NCBI GenBank assembly: GCA_046704745.1
Contig: JBJKRL010000037.1
Span: 36,218-100,217 of the forward strand
Origin: CAWGGS01 sp046704745
Lineage (GTDB): Bacteria > Desulfobacterota > Desulfobulbia > Desulfobulbales > Desulfocapsaceae
Length of the DNA stretch: 64,000 nt
Direction: 5' to 3'
Shown: positions 33,980 through 43,339 of the stretch, in pieces
Layout: each line of letters starts with the position of its first letter
How positions within the stretch are numbered: the first letter of the stretch is position 1
Program-made: the position numbers and the translations under genes
Notes under the pieces: model-generated
What the model was told of the DNA's origin: nothing
Database searches by the model: none
Seen by the model: only the letters and a program-made list of their open reading frames with translations

Positions 33980-35323
33980 TTATAATCCGAACTTTTTCAT
34001 CTTACGCCAGAGTGTGGAGCGGGTGATACCTAAAATGCCGGCGGCCTGTTCCCGCTGACCGCTGACTGCCTCCAGCACTTTTGTAATATGATCTTTCTCT
34101 ATTTCTTCCAGACTTCTTAACGGATTTCCGGACGGCTTTCCGTTGCCGCTTAGTTGGGGGGGGAGGTCCTCATAGTGGATTTGATTCCCCTCGGCAAGCG
34201 CTACGGTCCTGGCTATAATATTTTCCAGCTCTCGCACATTTCCGGGGTAGTCGTATTGCCCCAGTGCCTCTCTGGCCCGTGCAGTAAATCCTTTGATGTC
34301 CTTGCCGTAGGCTCTGCAGTATTTCTGCAGAAAATGGTCGGCAAGAAGCCAGAGATCTCCTTCCCTCTCCTTCAGTGTTGGCAGGGATAGTGTCATGACA
34401 TTCAAGCGGAAGAACAGGTCTTCCCGGAAATTGCCCAGCTTAACCTCTGTTTCCAAATCACGATTGGAGGCGGCAAGGATGCGGATGTCCAGATCGATTG
34501 AGCGGTTGGCTCCCAAACGAAAGATCTGGCCTTCCTGGAGGACACGCAGCAATTTTACCTGCATGTCAAAGGGCATCTCGGCAATTTCATCCAGCAGGAC
34601 CGTTCCGTGGTTGGCGCTTTCCAACAGGCCGATTTTGGTATTGATTGCTCCAGTAAAGGCCGACTTTTCATGACCGAATAGTTCGTTGGCAATAAGTTCG
34701 GGCGAAAAGCCGCCGCAGTTTAAGGAAACTATCGGTGCTTCATGCCGGTGACTGAGGCGGTGAATGGCCCGGGCCACCAGTTCCTTGCCGGTCCCGCTTT
34801 GTCCTTGGATGATCACGGGGCAATCGAGCGGGGCCACCTTTTCTATCAACTCAAAGATATGAACCATCTGCCTGCTGGTGCCAATCATTCCGTCCCGTCC
34901 GGCCCTGCGTACCAGCATGGCTCTGAGGTCTCTGGCCTCCATACCCAGAAGGATTTTTTCCACCACCCGATTGATCAGGTTGTCGAACTCATCAAGACGG
35001 ATAGGTTTGGTAAGGTAATGGAAGGCTCCGGATTTGATAGCCTCGATGGCTGAGTCGACGGTGGCGTATCCGGTTATGACGACCACCTCGGTTTCCTGCC
35101 GACGTGCTTTGATTTCTCGTATGATATCCAATCCGTCAACACCGGGAAGTTTCATGTCGGTTACCACGAGTTCATGTGGTGAGCATTTGAAACTCTGGAG
35201 GAAGGTTTCACCGTTGAAGAAGACATCGACCGGGTATCCTGAAGCAATCAGATGCTCCTGCAGGCGAAGGGCGGAAATCTTTTCATCGTCAATAACGGCT
35301 ATGCGGATGGATTGTCTATGCAT
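33980..35323 (-). CDS. NtrC-family sigma-54-dependent response regulator
   Basis: This 447-residue protein has an N-terminal receiver (VIDDEK; VTDMKLPGVDG; KPIRLDEF), a AAA+ domain with Walker A GQSGTGKELVARAIH, Walker B GTVLLDEIAEMP and the sigma-54 contact loop GHEKSAFTGA. A C-terminal Fis-type HTH follows (REQAAGILGITRSTLWRKMKKF). The loop has Ser in place of the first Gly of GAFTGA, a tolerated variant in some family members. It overlaps the kinase gene by eight bases. It is the obvious candidate to activate the sigma-54 promoter at 28.2 kb. Confidence 0.95.
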   Translation of the reverse strand: MHRQSIRIAVIDDEKISALRLQEHLIASGYPVDVFFNGETFLQSFKCSPHELVVTDMKLPGVDGLDIIREIKARRQETEVVVITGYATVDSAIEAIKSGAFHYLTKPIRLDEFDNLINRVVEKILLGMEARDLRAMLVRRAGRDGMIGTSRQMVHIFELIEKVAPLDCPVIIQGQSGTGKELVARAIHRLSHRHEAPIVSLNCGGFSPELIANELFGHEKSAFTGAINTKIGLLESANHGTVLLDEIAEMPFDMQVKLLRVLQEGQIFRLGANRSIDLDIRILAASNRDLETEVKLGNFREDLFFRLNVMTLSLPTLKEREGDLWLLADHFLQKYCRAYGKDIKGFTARAREALGQYDYPGNVRELENIIARTVALAEGNQIHYEDLPPQLSGNGKPSGNPLRSLEEIEKDHITKVLEAVSGQREQAAGILGITRSTLWRKMKKFGL

Positions 35324-36752
35324 CGATCATTTCTTTGGTACTGGGAAGAATGACCGTAAAGATGGTTCCTTTACCGAGCTCACTCTCGACGGTGATTCGG
35401 CCGCCATGTTTTTTTATGATGCCATAGCTCACTGAAAGACCGAGGCCGGTTCCATGCCCCACCTCTTTGGTGGTGAAAAAAGGATCGAAAATATGGGGCA
35501 AGTCCCCCTCGGAAATACCAACGCCGGTGTCGGCAATGGTAACGATTATCCGTTTGTTTTCATCTTTAACAGCCCAGACACTCAACTCTCCTTCCTCCGA
35601 CATGGCCTGGACCGCATTGATAATCAGATTGAAAAAGACCTGCTGTAAGCCCTGGCCATTACCGCGAATCATGGGCAGGTTGGGATCGATATGCCTGTGC
35701 AGGACAATTTTTTTAAGCGATATCTCGTTGCCGGCAATTTTGAATATATCCTCCAGCAGCCTCCCCACATCCACATCCTTGAAGGAAGAGGTTTCCGCCC
35801 GGGAAAAATCAAGAAGGTTCTTGACGATACCACTGGCCCTGATCGCCTGGTTCAGGATATCTTCCAGCATCTCGGCTCTTCGTTCATCGGCGACCTTGCG
35901 GCCGCCAACAAGGGTGTCGATTGTCAGTATGATGTTGTTAATCGGATTGTTTAATTCATGGGCAACGCCTGAAACCAGAGTGCCTAATGAGGCTATTTTT
36001 CTGGAATGAATGATCTGTTCCTGTCTGGCATCCAACTCTTCGGCCATCCGATTGAAGGCGAGGATCAGACGATCAACCTCACTCTCAATCCGTGTGGGAT
36101 GACTGATGGCGCTGAAGTCGCCTTGGCCGATCTTTTCAGTAGCGCGCTCCAATAATACCAAAGGATTTATAACCTTTCGGTAAATAAGCACAAAACCAAT
36201 AATAAAGAGAGCCAGGATAAGACCTGTTGAGATCAAAGGTAATCTCAAAGCCGTTCCCGCCGTCCTGGCAACCATGTGTCTGCTCTGATCCAGAAGGGAC
36301 TGGGCAAGATCCACCATCTGCCTTCCGGAAGATCGAATCTCTTCCTGCTCCACTTCGCTGGGGGCAACATGCATCCCCGTATCCAGGATCCTTTCCAGAA
36401 CCTTGCTGTATTCCGAAAAAGTTACGTTTAACTCTTTCATGATGGCCTTTTCTCCATAACTTTCCGGGGAAGCGGCCATTTCGCCATAAATGGATTTTGC
36501 GTGCCGGTAAAAACTCAGTGTCTGATTACGGTTGTCCTGCCCCTGATAGAGAAGAAAATTTTTCTCATACCGGCGCATTTCAAGAACGGTGTTATACAGA
36601 TCTTCGACGCGTTCCAGGCTTATGGTAGCGTTGTTGATATGGTCGATTTCCAGATAAACGACGAGGAAATTGACAATCCAGATGATTATTCCCAAAAGGG
36701 CCAGGATTCTGGATTTGCGCTGCAAATCCAAATTAGACCAGAGGCGTTTCAT
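35316..36752 (-). CDS. Membrane sensor histidine kinase
   Basis: This 478-residue kinase has a membrane span near residue 15, a periplasmic helical sensor (LEMRRYEKNFLLYQGQDNR) and a second span near 190 (LPLISTGLILALFIIGFVLIY). HAMP follows, then the phospho-acceptor VSGVAHELNNPINNI near 260. The HATPase has NLIINAVQAM, DTGVGISEGD and GTGLGLSVSYGI. It is paralogous to the kinase at 19.7 kb. A TTG start 36 bases upstream is possible (TTG preceded closely by GAGGA); the ATG beginning MKRLWSNLDLQRK was preferred for its basic pre-membrane segment. It is coupled to the NtrC-type regulator. Confidence 0.9.
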   Translation of the reverse strand: MKRLWSNLDLQRKSRILALLGIIIWIVNFLVVYLEIDHINNATISLERVEDLYNTVLEMRRYEKNFLLYQGQDNRNQTLSFYRHAKSIYGEMAASPESYGEKAIMKELNVTFSEYSKVLERILDTGMHVAPSEVEQEEIRSSGRQMVDLAQSLLDQSRHMVARTAGTALRLPLISTGLILALFIIGFVLIYRKVINPLVLLERATEKIGQGDFSAISHPTRIESEVDRLILAFNRMAEELDARQEQIIHSRKIASLGTLVSGVAHELNNPINNIILTIDTLVGGRKVADERRAEMLEDILNQAIRASGIVKNLLDFSRAETSSFKDVDVGRLLEDIFKIAGNEISLKKIVLHRHIDPNLPMIRGNGQGLQQVFFNLIINAVQAMSEEGELSVWAVKDENKRIIVTIADTGVGISEGDLPHIFDPFFTTKEVGHGTGLGLSVSYGIIKKHGGRITVESELGKGTIFTVILPSTKEMIDA

Positions 36753-37151
36753 GGGATAGGGCCCTTGTGAATGGTTTTGTCCGAACAATTCCTCAAACGA
36801 AGCAAGGCCTGCTGAAATATGGAAAGGTTCCGGATCATTGGACAGAACTGGAGCAATTGGATAAACGAGACTTTGTCAATAAAAGAGCATTTGATAGTGA
36901 TATTACGAACAATGCTAGCATATTGATTTCCTTGCAGCAACCATTGTTTTCATCAAAAGCAATGTTTATATGAAAATCATCGTTGGTGGAAGGGTCGGTT
37001 GCCGAAGATTCGATTTTCTTTTTTTAGTTGTACCCGCAAGGGGTATAAATGGCCGACCGATATGGTCCAGCCATGCCGGCTGAAGTGAATTTCGGGAGAA
37101 GATGTCTGGCATGATGTCTCGAAATTCTCAATAATTCGATAAGGGCCGTAC
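36753..37151. other. Divergent intergenic region
   Basis: This 399-base AT-rich spacer lies between the kinase and the ABC exporter. GAATTTCG at 37087-37094 and CGAAATTC at 37120-37127 form an 8-bp inverted repeat, extendable by GGAGA/TCTC, about 25 bases upstream of the exporter start. No gene is supported. Confidence 0.4.
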
Positions 37152-39098
37152 GTGAAAAAACCAAAAAAAAGATCCTTGTGGATGCGTTTTGTCGTCATTG
37201 CTCAACCGTATTTTTTTCCTCGCAGGCAGTATGGCGGGCTCATAACACTGCTGCTTATGGCCATGTTGCTTGTTTTTGTCTTTGGGCTGCTTTTCCTTCT
37301 TGTCTCAGGATGCGTTTTGGCGGGTAACGCCCTGGCTCCGGGTATTACCGCCAAGCTGGACCAAAACCTGGTTGCCATCGTCCATACGACCTACCATTCC
37401 AGGATGGGCCTGTTGTTAGGGGCCGCTCTTGTCGTTCCGACCCTTACGTTTTCATTTTTCGGGGTAGACATATGGAGGAGCAGACAGGCGTGGTTGCTCC
37501 TGGCCATCGTCCTGCTTTTATCCCTTTCCGTGACCGGAATCAACGTGGTCATCAGCTATGTCAGTAATTATTTTACCAATGCCATAGTCAAGAAAGACCA
37601 GGGTATGTCGTACTTTTTCGTAGCTGTTTACTTCTGTTGCTTTCTGGTGGGCATTCCGATCGTCGCTTTTTACGGGTATGTAAGGGATTATCTCGGAATG
37701 TGCTGGCGTGAGTGGTTGACCACCAGTTTTTTGGGCAATTACTTCCGTGATCGCAACTACTACGAGGTGGAGCTGGCGGGGCAAATTGACAACCCTGATC
37801 AGCGGATCATGGAGGATATCCGGTCGTTCACCCGTACCTCTTTATTCTTTCTTCTCACCATCCTCAGTTCGGTTATGGACCTTGTCTCGTTTTCCGGGGT
37901 GCTCTGGTCGAAATCGACGCGCCTGGTCGTTGTGGTTCTCAGTTATTCCTTGGTGGGGACCGTCCTCACCTATTTCATCGGCCGGCGCCTGGTCAAGCTG
38001 AACTTCAATCAGTTGCGTTTCGAGGCGGATTTTCGTTATTCTCTCATTCATGTCCGCGATAATGCCGAATCCATTGCCTTTTATCAGGGGGAGGATTCCG
38101 AGGGAGCTCATATCGCAGGCAGATTTCGCAGCGTTTTGCACAACTTTAATCTCTTGATCGGTTGGCAGAGAAATCTGTCTTTTTTTACCACAGCCTACAG
38201 ATACCTGCCGGTGGTGCTGCCCTATCTGGTGCTCTTTCCCATATATTTCAGCGGTAAGATCCAGTATGGCGACATGGTTCAGGCTGATTTCGCCTTTGCC
38301 CAGGTCTATGGGGCCTTATCGCTGATCGTGTCCCAATTTGATGAGATCACCGCCTTTGCCGCCGGGATCCAGCGTCTTTCCTCCTTTGCCGAGGCCATCG
38401 AACCGGAAAAGATGAGGGAGCCTGGCATAGAATCCATTGAGGCCGACGGATTCGGGCTGGAGAATATGACCCTGCTTACCCCGAACGGATCCCGAGACCT
38501 GCTTCGTGATCTAAGTCTGGATCTGGCCCATGGAGAAAACCTGGTGATCGTCGGACGCAGCGGGATCGGTAAGAGCTCTCTGCTTCGTGCCATAGCCGGT
38601 CTCTGGAGCCAGGGGAAAGGTGTGGTGCGAAGACCGGCGCTTGACGACATCTTCTTTCTCCCGCAAAAACCCTATATGCTCCTTGGGACTTTACGATCCC
38701 AACTTCTTTATCCCCGGTTGGGCCGGGTTGTTCCCGATGGTGAATTGCAACATATACTTGAGGTTGTCCAACTCCCTGATCTGGCAGAACGGGTGGGGGG
38801 ATTTGATGTCGAGCTTGACTGGGCCGATGTCCTGTCACTGGGAGAACAGCAGCGTCTGGCATTTGCCCGTCTGCTGATCAACCGTCCGCGTTTTGCGGTC
38901 TTGGATGAGGCAACCAGTGCACTTGATATTAGAGCCGAGACCGCTCTCTATTCCAAGCTGCAGGAGTTAGGGATCCAGTTTATTAGTGTCGGACACCGGC
39001 CGACCATCCTTGCCTTCCATAACCGTGTGCTCGATCTACAGGGACCGGAAAATTGGCGTCTGCTGCCGGTTGCAGAGTATCAGCCTGCTGTCGACTAA
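37152..39098 (+). CDS. SbmA/BacA-related ABC transporter (membrane plus ATPase fusion)
   Basis: This 648-residue protein has an N-terminal half with six membrane spans of the ABC_membrane_2/SbmA-BacA type. ISYVSNYFTNAIVKKDQ and WREWLTTSFLGNYFRDRNYYEVELAGQIDNPDQRIMEDIR are typical. The ATPase domain from about residue 440 has Walker A VGRSGIGKSSLL, signature LSLGEQQRLAFARL and Walker B RFAVLDEATSALD. Bacterial YddA-type homologues are this length; their substrates are poorly known, with peptides or cobalamin-like molecules reported for relatives. The start is GTG with only a weak upstream site, but the N-terminus matches the family. Confidence 0.88.
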   Translation: MKKPKKRSLWMRFVVIAQPYFFPRRQYGGLITLLLMAMLLVFVFGLLFLLVSGCVLAGNALAPGITAKLDQNLVAIVHTTYHSRMGLLLGAALVVPTLTFSFFGVDIWRSRQAWLLLAIVLLLSLSVTGINVVISYVSNYFTNAIVKKDQGMSYFFVAVYFCCFLVGIPIVAFYGYVRDYLGMCWREWLTTSFLGNYFRDRNYYEVELAGQIDNPDQRIMEDIRSFTRTSLFFLLTILSSVMDLVSFSGVLWSKSTRLVVVVLSYSLVGTVLTYFIGRRLVKLNFNQLRFEADFRYSLIHVRDNAESIAFYQGEDSEGAHIAGRFRSVLHNFNLLIGWQRNLSFFTTAYRYLPVVLPYLVLFPIYFSGKIQYGDMVQADFAFAQVYGALSLIVSQFDEITAFAAGIQRLSSFAEAIEPEKMREPGIESIEADGFGLENMTLLTPNGSRDLLRDLSLDLAHGENLVIVGRSGIGKSSLLRAIAGLWSQGKGVVRRPALDDIFFLPQKPYMLLGTLRSQLLYPRLGRVVPDGELQHILEVVQLPDLAERVGGFDVELDWADVLSLGEQQRLAFARLLINRPRFAVLDEATSALDIRAETALYSKLQELGIQFISVGHRPTILAFHNRVLDLQGPENWRLLPVAEYQPAVD

Positions 39099-39121
39099 AG
39101 GAATTTGAAGAAAAACATGCC

Positions 39122-39922
39122 ATGTGTCTTGTCTTTTTAGCCTATGATGTTCATCCACGCTACCGTCTGATCTTTGCCGCCAACAGGGATGAATTTTATG
39201 CCCGGCCGACGCTTCCTCTCCAATATTGGGCTGATCATCCCGAGATATTGGCCGGACGGGATCTTGAAGGGATGGGTACCTGGTTGGGTATGACAACAAC
39301 CGGGCGTTTTGCCGCCTTGACCAATTATCGTGACCCGAAATCGGTGAAAAATGATGCCCCGTCCCGGGGACATCTGGTGGCTGATTTTTTAGGGACAAAC
39401 TTGTCTCCTGCCGACTATCTCAGGAAGCTCGGCACTCGGGCTGAGGCCTTCAACGGCTTTAATCTTCTCGTGGGAGATCGGAAAAATCTGTATTATGGCT
39501 CCAATCGAGGAGATCGTTCCCGGCGACTTTTGCCGGGATTGTATGGCTTGAGCAATCATCTTCTCAATACGCCTTGGCCCAAAGTGCGCTCGGGGCTTAA
39601 TCAGCTCAAGGATCTTATAACTAAAGAAAACACACAACTGGTCGACAGATTAGAGGAGATTTTACAAAACCGGGATGTTCCCCCCGATGACATGCTGCCG
39701 GATACCGGGGTAGGTGTTGAATGGGAGAGGCTCCTTGCCCCGATATTTATTTCAAGTCTCACGTATGGAACACGATGTTCGTCGATAATAACCATCGGCA
39801 GAGACGGGGCTGTCTTTTTCAAGGAGATAATCTGGGACAGGAAGGCTCATATCCCGACCGCTGAGGACTCGCATGAGTTTTCTTTTCAGTTGCCAGACGG
39901 TTATTGCGTTGCAAACAGTTGA
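39122..39922 (+). CDS. NRDE (TANGO2-like) family protein
   Basis: This 266-residue protein has the family N-terminus MCLVFLAYDVHPRYRLIFAANRDEFYARPT, with the eponymous NRDE and a Cys at position 2, a candidate N-terminal nucleophile. Later signatures are GMTTTGRFAALTNYRDP and NGFNLLVGDR. Human TANGO2 belongs to the family and has been linked to heme or lipid handling; the bacterial role is open. The frame extends 69 bases upstream into the ABC transporter gene, but the Met-Cys start fits the family. It lies 23 bases after the transporter stop. Confidence 0.88.
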   Translation: MCLVFLAYDVHPRYRLIFAANRDEFYARPTLPLQYWADHPEILAGRDLEGMGTWLGMTTTGRFAALTNYRDPKSVKNDAPSRGHLVADFLGTNLSPADYLRKLGTRAEAFNGFNLLVGDRKNLYYGSNRGDRSRRLLPGLYGLSNHLLNTPWPKVRSGLNQLKDLITKENTQLVDRLEEILQNRDVPPDDMLPDTGVGVEWERLLAPIFISSLTYGTRCSSIITIGRDGAVFFKEIIWDRKAHIPTAEDSHEFSFQLPDGYCVANS

Positions 39923-40061
39923 GGAGTCAAAATGAGCAGAGTGCAAATTATTCTGTTCTAAACCTGAAAAAAGCAGTATCATTTTCGACCTTGCCTTCAC
40001 TAGTTGGAGAGCAGAATTTCATGTTCTTTACTTTCCAAGCATTCTGTTTACTCATGCTTAT

Positions 40062-42725
40062 ATGACCAGAGCAAATATTCTTATAGTCATTGCTATTGCC
40101 GTTATCTGTTTCAGCTCTTGGGCGTACCTCAACCGGCCGAAAAATGAACCGGCATGGCCTACCCGGATACAGGGCTTTTGTTTTTCTCCTTACAGAGAAG
40201 GGCAGAGTGCCGTGTTGAAGACTGAGCCCTCCGAGGCCGAGGTCGAATCAGACTTGGCGCTTCTAGCGGACAAGACCTATGCGATACGAACTTATACGGT
40301 GGAAGGTGTTATGGCGAAGGTTCCCGCCCTGGCGCAAAAATACGGAATCAATGTTACGCTGGGGGCCTGGCTGCAAAGAGATCCGGTCAAGAACGAAGAG
40401 GAAATTAAGACCCTGATAAAAGTTGCCAGGGAGAACTATAAAAATGTCGTCCGGATTATAGTTGGTAACGAGACGCTTCTGCGGGGAGATCTCACCTCGC
40501 AGCAGCTGATCGGCTATCTGGACGAAGTTCGACAGGCGGTGAATCTCCCGGTCAGCACCGCGGAAACATGGGATGTATGGTACAACCATAAAGAACTCGG
40601 TGACCATGTCGATTATATCTGCATACATCTTCTGCCATACTGGGAAGGTGTCAGCAGCGACAGAGCAGTGGAATATAGTGTCGATCACTATAATCTTATT
40701 AAAAATACCTTTCCGGGAAAAGATATCGTCATCGGTGAGGTCGGTTGGCCCAGCAATGGGCGCACCCTGCATTCATCTGTGGCCTCGGTCGCCAATGAAG
40801 CCATTTTCCTCAGGCGTTTTCTCGCCCGGGCGCAAAAAGAAAACTACATCTATTACATCATGGAGGCCTTTGACCAACCCTGGAAACAGGTGACGGAAGG
40901 CGCTGTCGGAGCCTATTGGGGTGTGTATGATGTTCACCGTCATCCAAAGTTTCCTTTTACCTCGCCTATTATCAAGGTTCCGGAATGGCGAATTCTTGCC
41001 GGTATTTCCGTTGTGGTCGCCATCATCACCTTCGCCCTTTTATTGATCGATAGCAAGACACTGCGGGCGAGAGGGCGCAGCTTTCTCGCCTCTGTGGCCT
41101 TTGGAGCTTCCACCGCAGCTGTCTGGGTTATCTATAGCTATTCTCAACAGTATTTAACGGTGTTGTCGGTTGTCATCGGTTTTCTCATGATTCTCGGTAT
41201 GATCGGGGTGGTTGTTGTCCTCTTTACAGAGGCCCATGAGTGGGCGGAAGCCACATGGGTTTCGGCATGGCGACGTCCCTTTATGACGAAAAAGATATGT
41301 GTCGACCCATTACCGATGGTTTCCATCCATGTTCCCGCCTACAACGAACCTCCAGCGATGATGATTGAGACTTTAAATGCCTTGGCACAACTGGATTATC
41401 CTTCTTTTGAGGTGCTCGTCATTGATAACAATACCAAGGACCCGGAAGTCTGGCAGCCGGTACGGGCGTATTGTGAGAAGCTGGGGCCGCAGTTTCGATT
41501 TTTCCATGTAGATCCATTGTCTGGATTTAAGGCCGGGGCCTTGAATTTTGCTCTGGCTCAGACGGCTCCGGAGGCCTCCGTAGTAGCCGTGATCGACAGT
41601 GACTACGTTGTTACCTCAGATTGGTTGCGGGATATGGCTCCCCAATTCGAAAACTCCAAAATTGCCATTGTCCAGGCGCCTCAGGATTACCGCGATGATG
41701 GTGAAAACCTTTTCAAGGCCATGTGTTATTCGGAGTATCGGGGTTTTTTCTATATCGGAATGTTGACCCGTAACGAACGGAACGCAATCATACAACACGG
41801 TACCATGACCATGGTAAGAAAGTCTGTTCTGCTTGAGGTCGGCGGCTGGTCCGAATGGTGTATAACTGAAGATGCCGAACTGGGACTCAGAATATTTGAA
41901 GAAGGATACGAAGCAACTTATATTCCGCAGAGTTACGGCAGAGGCCTGATGCCCGATACCTTCCTGGATTTTAAGAAGCAACGGGCACGCTGGGCATATG
42001 GAGCAGTGCAGATCCTTAGGAATCATATGGGGGCCCTACGGGGTAAGGATGCGTCTTCCTTAACCAAGGGGCAACAGTATCATTTCATTGCCGGATGGCT
42101 GCCATGGCTTGCCGACAGCTTTAATCTGATATTCACCCTGGCGGCCCTCATCTGGTCGACCGGTATGTGCCTTTTTGTTCATATCATTGATCCCCCGTTG
42201 GTTATCTTGTCGCTTATGCCGCTCACTCTTTTTGTTTTCAAAATGGGCAAGATGATCTACCTCTATCGAACAAGAGTCGGAGCGACCGTGACCCAGACAA
42301 TGGCTTCAGCCGTGGCAGGTTTGTCCTTATCGCACACTATTGCCAAAGCGATTCTTTCGGGTTTTGTAACCAAAGACAAACCGTTTTTCAGGACACCGAA
42401 GATGGCCGACTCCCATGCCCTTCTCCAGGCCTTGCTGTCGGCTCGTGAGGAAGGTATGATCATGTTGGCTCTCTGGGTTGCGGCATATGGCGTTGCCAAG
42501 ATGCAGGGTACCGATACCGCTGATTTGATGGTCTGGGTCATTGTATTGCTGGTGCAGTCCATTCCTTATATGGCCTCGGTTGTTATGGCGCTTGTCAGCG
42601 GCCTTAGCAAAATGCCCAATAAAATCATCGACAACATGATATCTCTTGCCCCGGGAATCAGCAGCGAGCAAAATGAGGATGGGGTTGTTGAAGAAAAAAC
42701 GATCCGACAACAGGAGCGTCAATGA
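40062..42725 (+). CDS. GH17-GT2 beta-glucan synthase-like protein (NdvB-type)
   Basis: This 887-residue protein begins with a membrane anchor. A GH17 domain follows, with acid/base Glu in RIIVGNETLL near 135 and nucleophile Glu in VIGEVGWPSNG near 225. Membrane spans occur around 305-400. A GT2 domain from about 420 has VSIHVPAYNEPP, the DxD in VIDSDYV, TEDAELGLRI near 600 and QRARWAYG (QxxRW) near 640. More spans close the protein. This layout matches cyclic or linear beta-1,3-glucan synthases such as the shorter NdvB type of Bradyrhizobium and Pseudomonas. It probably makes a periplasmic or exported glucan. The lipoprotein gene overlaps its stop by four bases. Confidence 0.9.
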   Translation: MTRANILIVIAIAVICFSSWAYLNRPKNEPAWPTRIQGFCFSPYREGQSAVLKTEPSEAEVESDLALLADKTYAIRTYTVEGVMAKVPALAQKYGINVTLGAWLQRDPVKNEEEIKTLIKVARENYKNVVRIIVGNETLLRGDLTSQQLIGYLDEVRQAVNLPVSTAETWDVWYNHKELGDHVDYICIHLLPYWEGVSSDRAVEYSVDHYNLIKNTFPGKDIVIGEVGWPSNGRTLHSSVASVANEAIFLRRFLARAQKENYIYYIMEAFDQPWKQVTEGAVGAYWGVYDVHRHPKFPFTSPIIKVPEWRILAGISVVVAIITFALLLIDSKTLRARGRSFLASVAFGASTAAVWVIYSYSQQYLTVLSVVIGFLMILGMIGVVVVLFTEAHEWAEATWVSAWRRPFMTKKICVDPLPMVSIHVPAYNEPPAMMIETLNALAQLDYPSFEVLVIDNNTKDPEVWQPVRAYCEKLGPQFRFFHVDPLSGFKAGALNFALAQTAPEASVVAVIDSDYVVTSDWLRDMAPQFENSKIAIVQAPQDYRDDGENLFKAMCYSEYRGFFYIGMLTRNERNAIIQHGTMTMVRKSVLLEVGGWSEWCITEDAELGLRIFEEGYEATYIPQSYGRGLMPDTFLDFKKQRARWAYGAVQILRNHMGALRGKDASSLTKGQQYHFIAGWLPWLADSFNLIFTLAALIWSTGMCLFVHIIDPPLVILSLMPLTLFVFKMGKMIYLYRTRVGATVTQTMASAVAGLSLSHTIAKAILSGFVTKDKPFFRTPKMADSHALLQALLSAREEGMIMLALWVAAYGVAKMQGTDTADLMVWVIVLLVQSIPYMASVVMALVSGLSKMPNKIIDNMISLAPGISSEQNEDGVVEEKTIRQQERQ

Positions 42726-43294
42726 AAAGATTACTTATATTTTTTATGGTAGCAACTCTCTTCGGCTGTGCCGCCCCCATACCCCAAAAGGTCGATCTCG
42801 ATATTGAAACCGCCCGCCAGACCCAGAAGGTGTATCCGGCTTCTCTTGCGGTGAACATAATCGGCCAGGACCAGCGGGCAGAACCATGGGTCATCTTCTA
42901 TCAGGTGAAAAAAGATCCGGCCATAAAAATAGCCAGCCGGGTGCCGCCACAGCTTCTGGTCAGGGATAGCCTGTACCATGGACTGCACCAGCAGGGAGTA
43001 TCCCGGGGGGACGGATCGGGTATTGAAATGGTTGTCGTTATCAAGGACCTTCTGGCAAAAGTGAGTAAACCCGGTCTGTTGTATGTTACAAAAGCGAAGA
43101 CCCATCTGCAGTTGGTTGTCGGTAACAACGGAAGTACATTAACCCTTGATTATAATCGTGAGGACACTAAAAAAACGATTACCCGCCCGGAGATCCTGGA
43201 TTTGGAAATGCAGTTAAATAACCAACTGACTGATATTATACGAAAGATGTTGGTAGATAAGAGGATCCGCACAGCCCTCATGGATAAATCCTAG
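42722..43294 (+). CDS. YajG-like lipoprotein
   Basis: This 190-residue protein has a lipoprotein signal peptide (LLIFFMVATLFGCAAP, lipid-bearing Cys in LFGC). The mature part, with VDLDIETARQTQKVYPASLAVNIIGQDQR and a C-terminal helix NNQLTDIIRKMLVD, resembles YajG-type outer-membrane lipoproteins of unknown function. It overlaps the glucan synthase stop (ATGA), so it is probably a partner of that enzyme in the envelope. Confidence 0.75.
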   Translation: MKRLLIFFMVATLFGCAAPIPQKVDLDIETARQTQKVYPASLAVNIIGQDQRAEPWVIFYQVKKDPAIKIASRVPPQLLVRDSLYHGLHQQGVSRGDGSGIEMVVVIKDLLAKVSKPGLLYVTKAKTHLQLVVGNNGSTLTLDYNREDTKKTITRPEILDLEMQLNNQLTDIIRKMLVDKRIRTALMDKS

Positions 43295-43339
43295 ATTGAT
43301 TGAACAACCTTGCCAAGAACGCATATCCAGAGCAAACAA

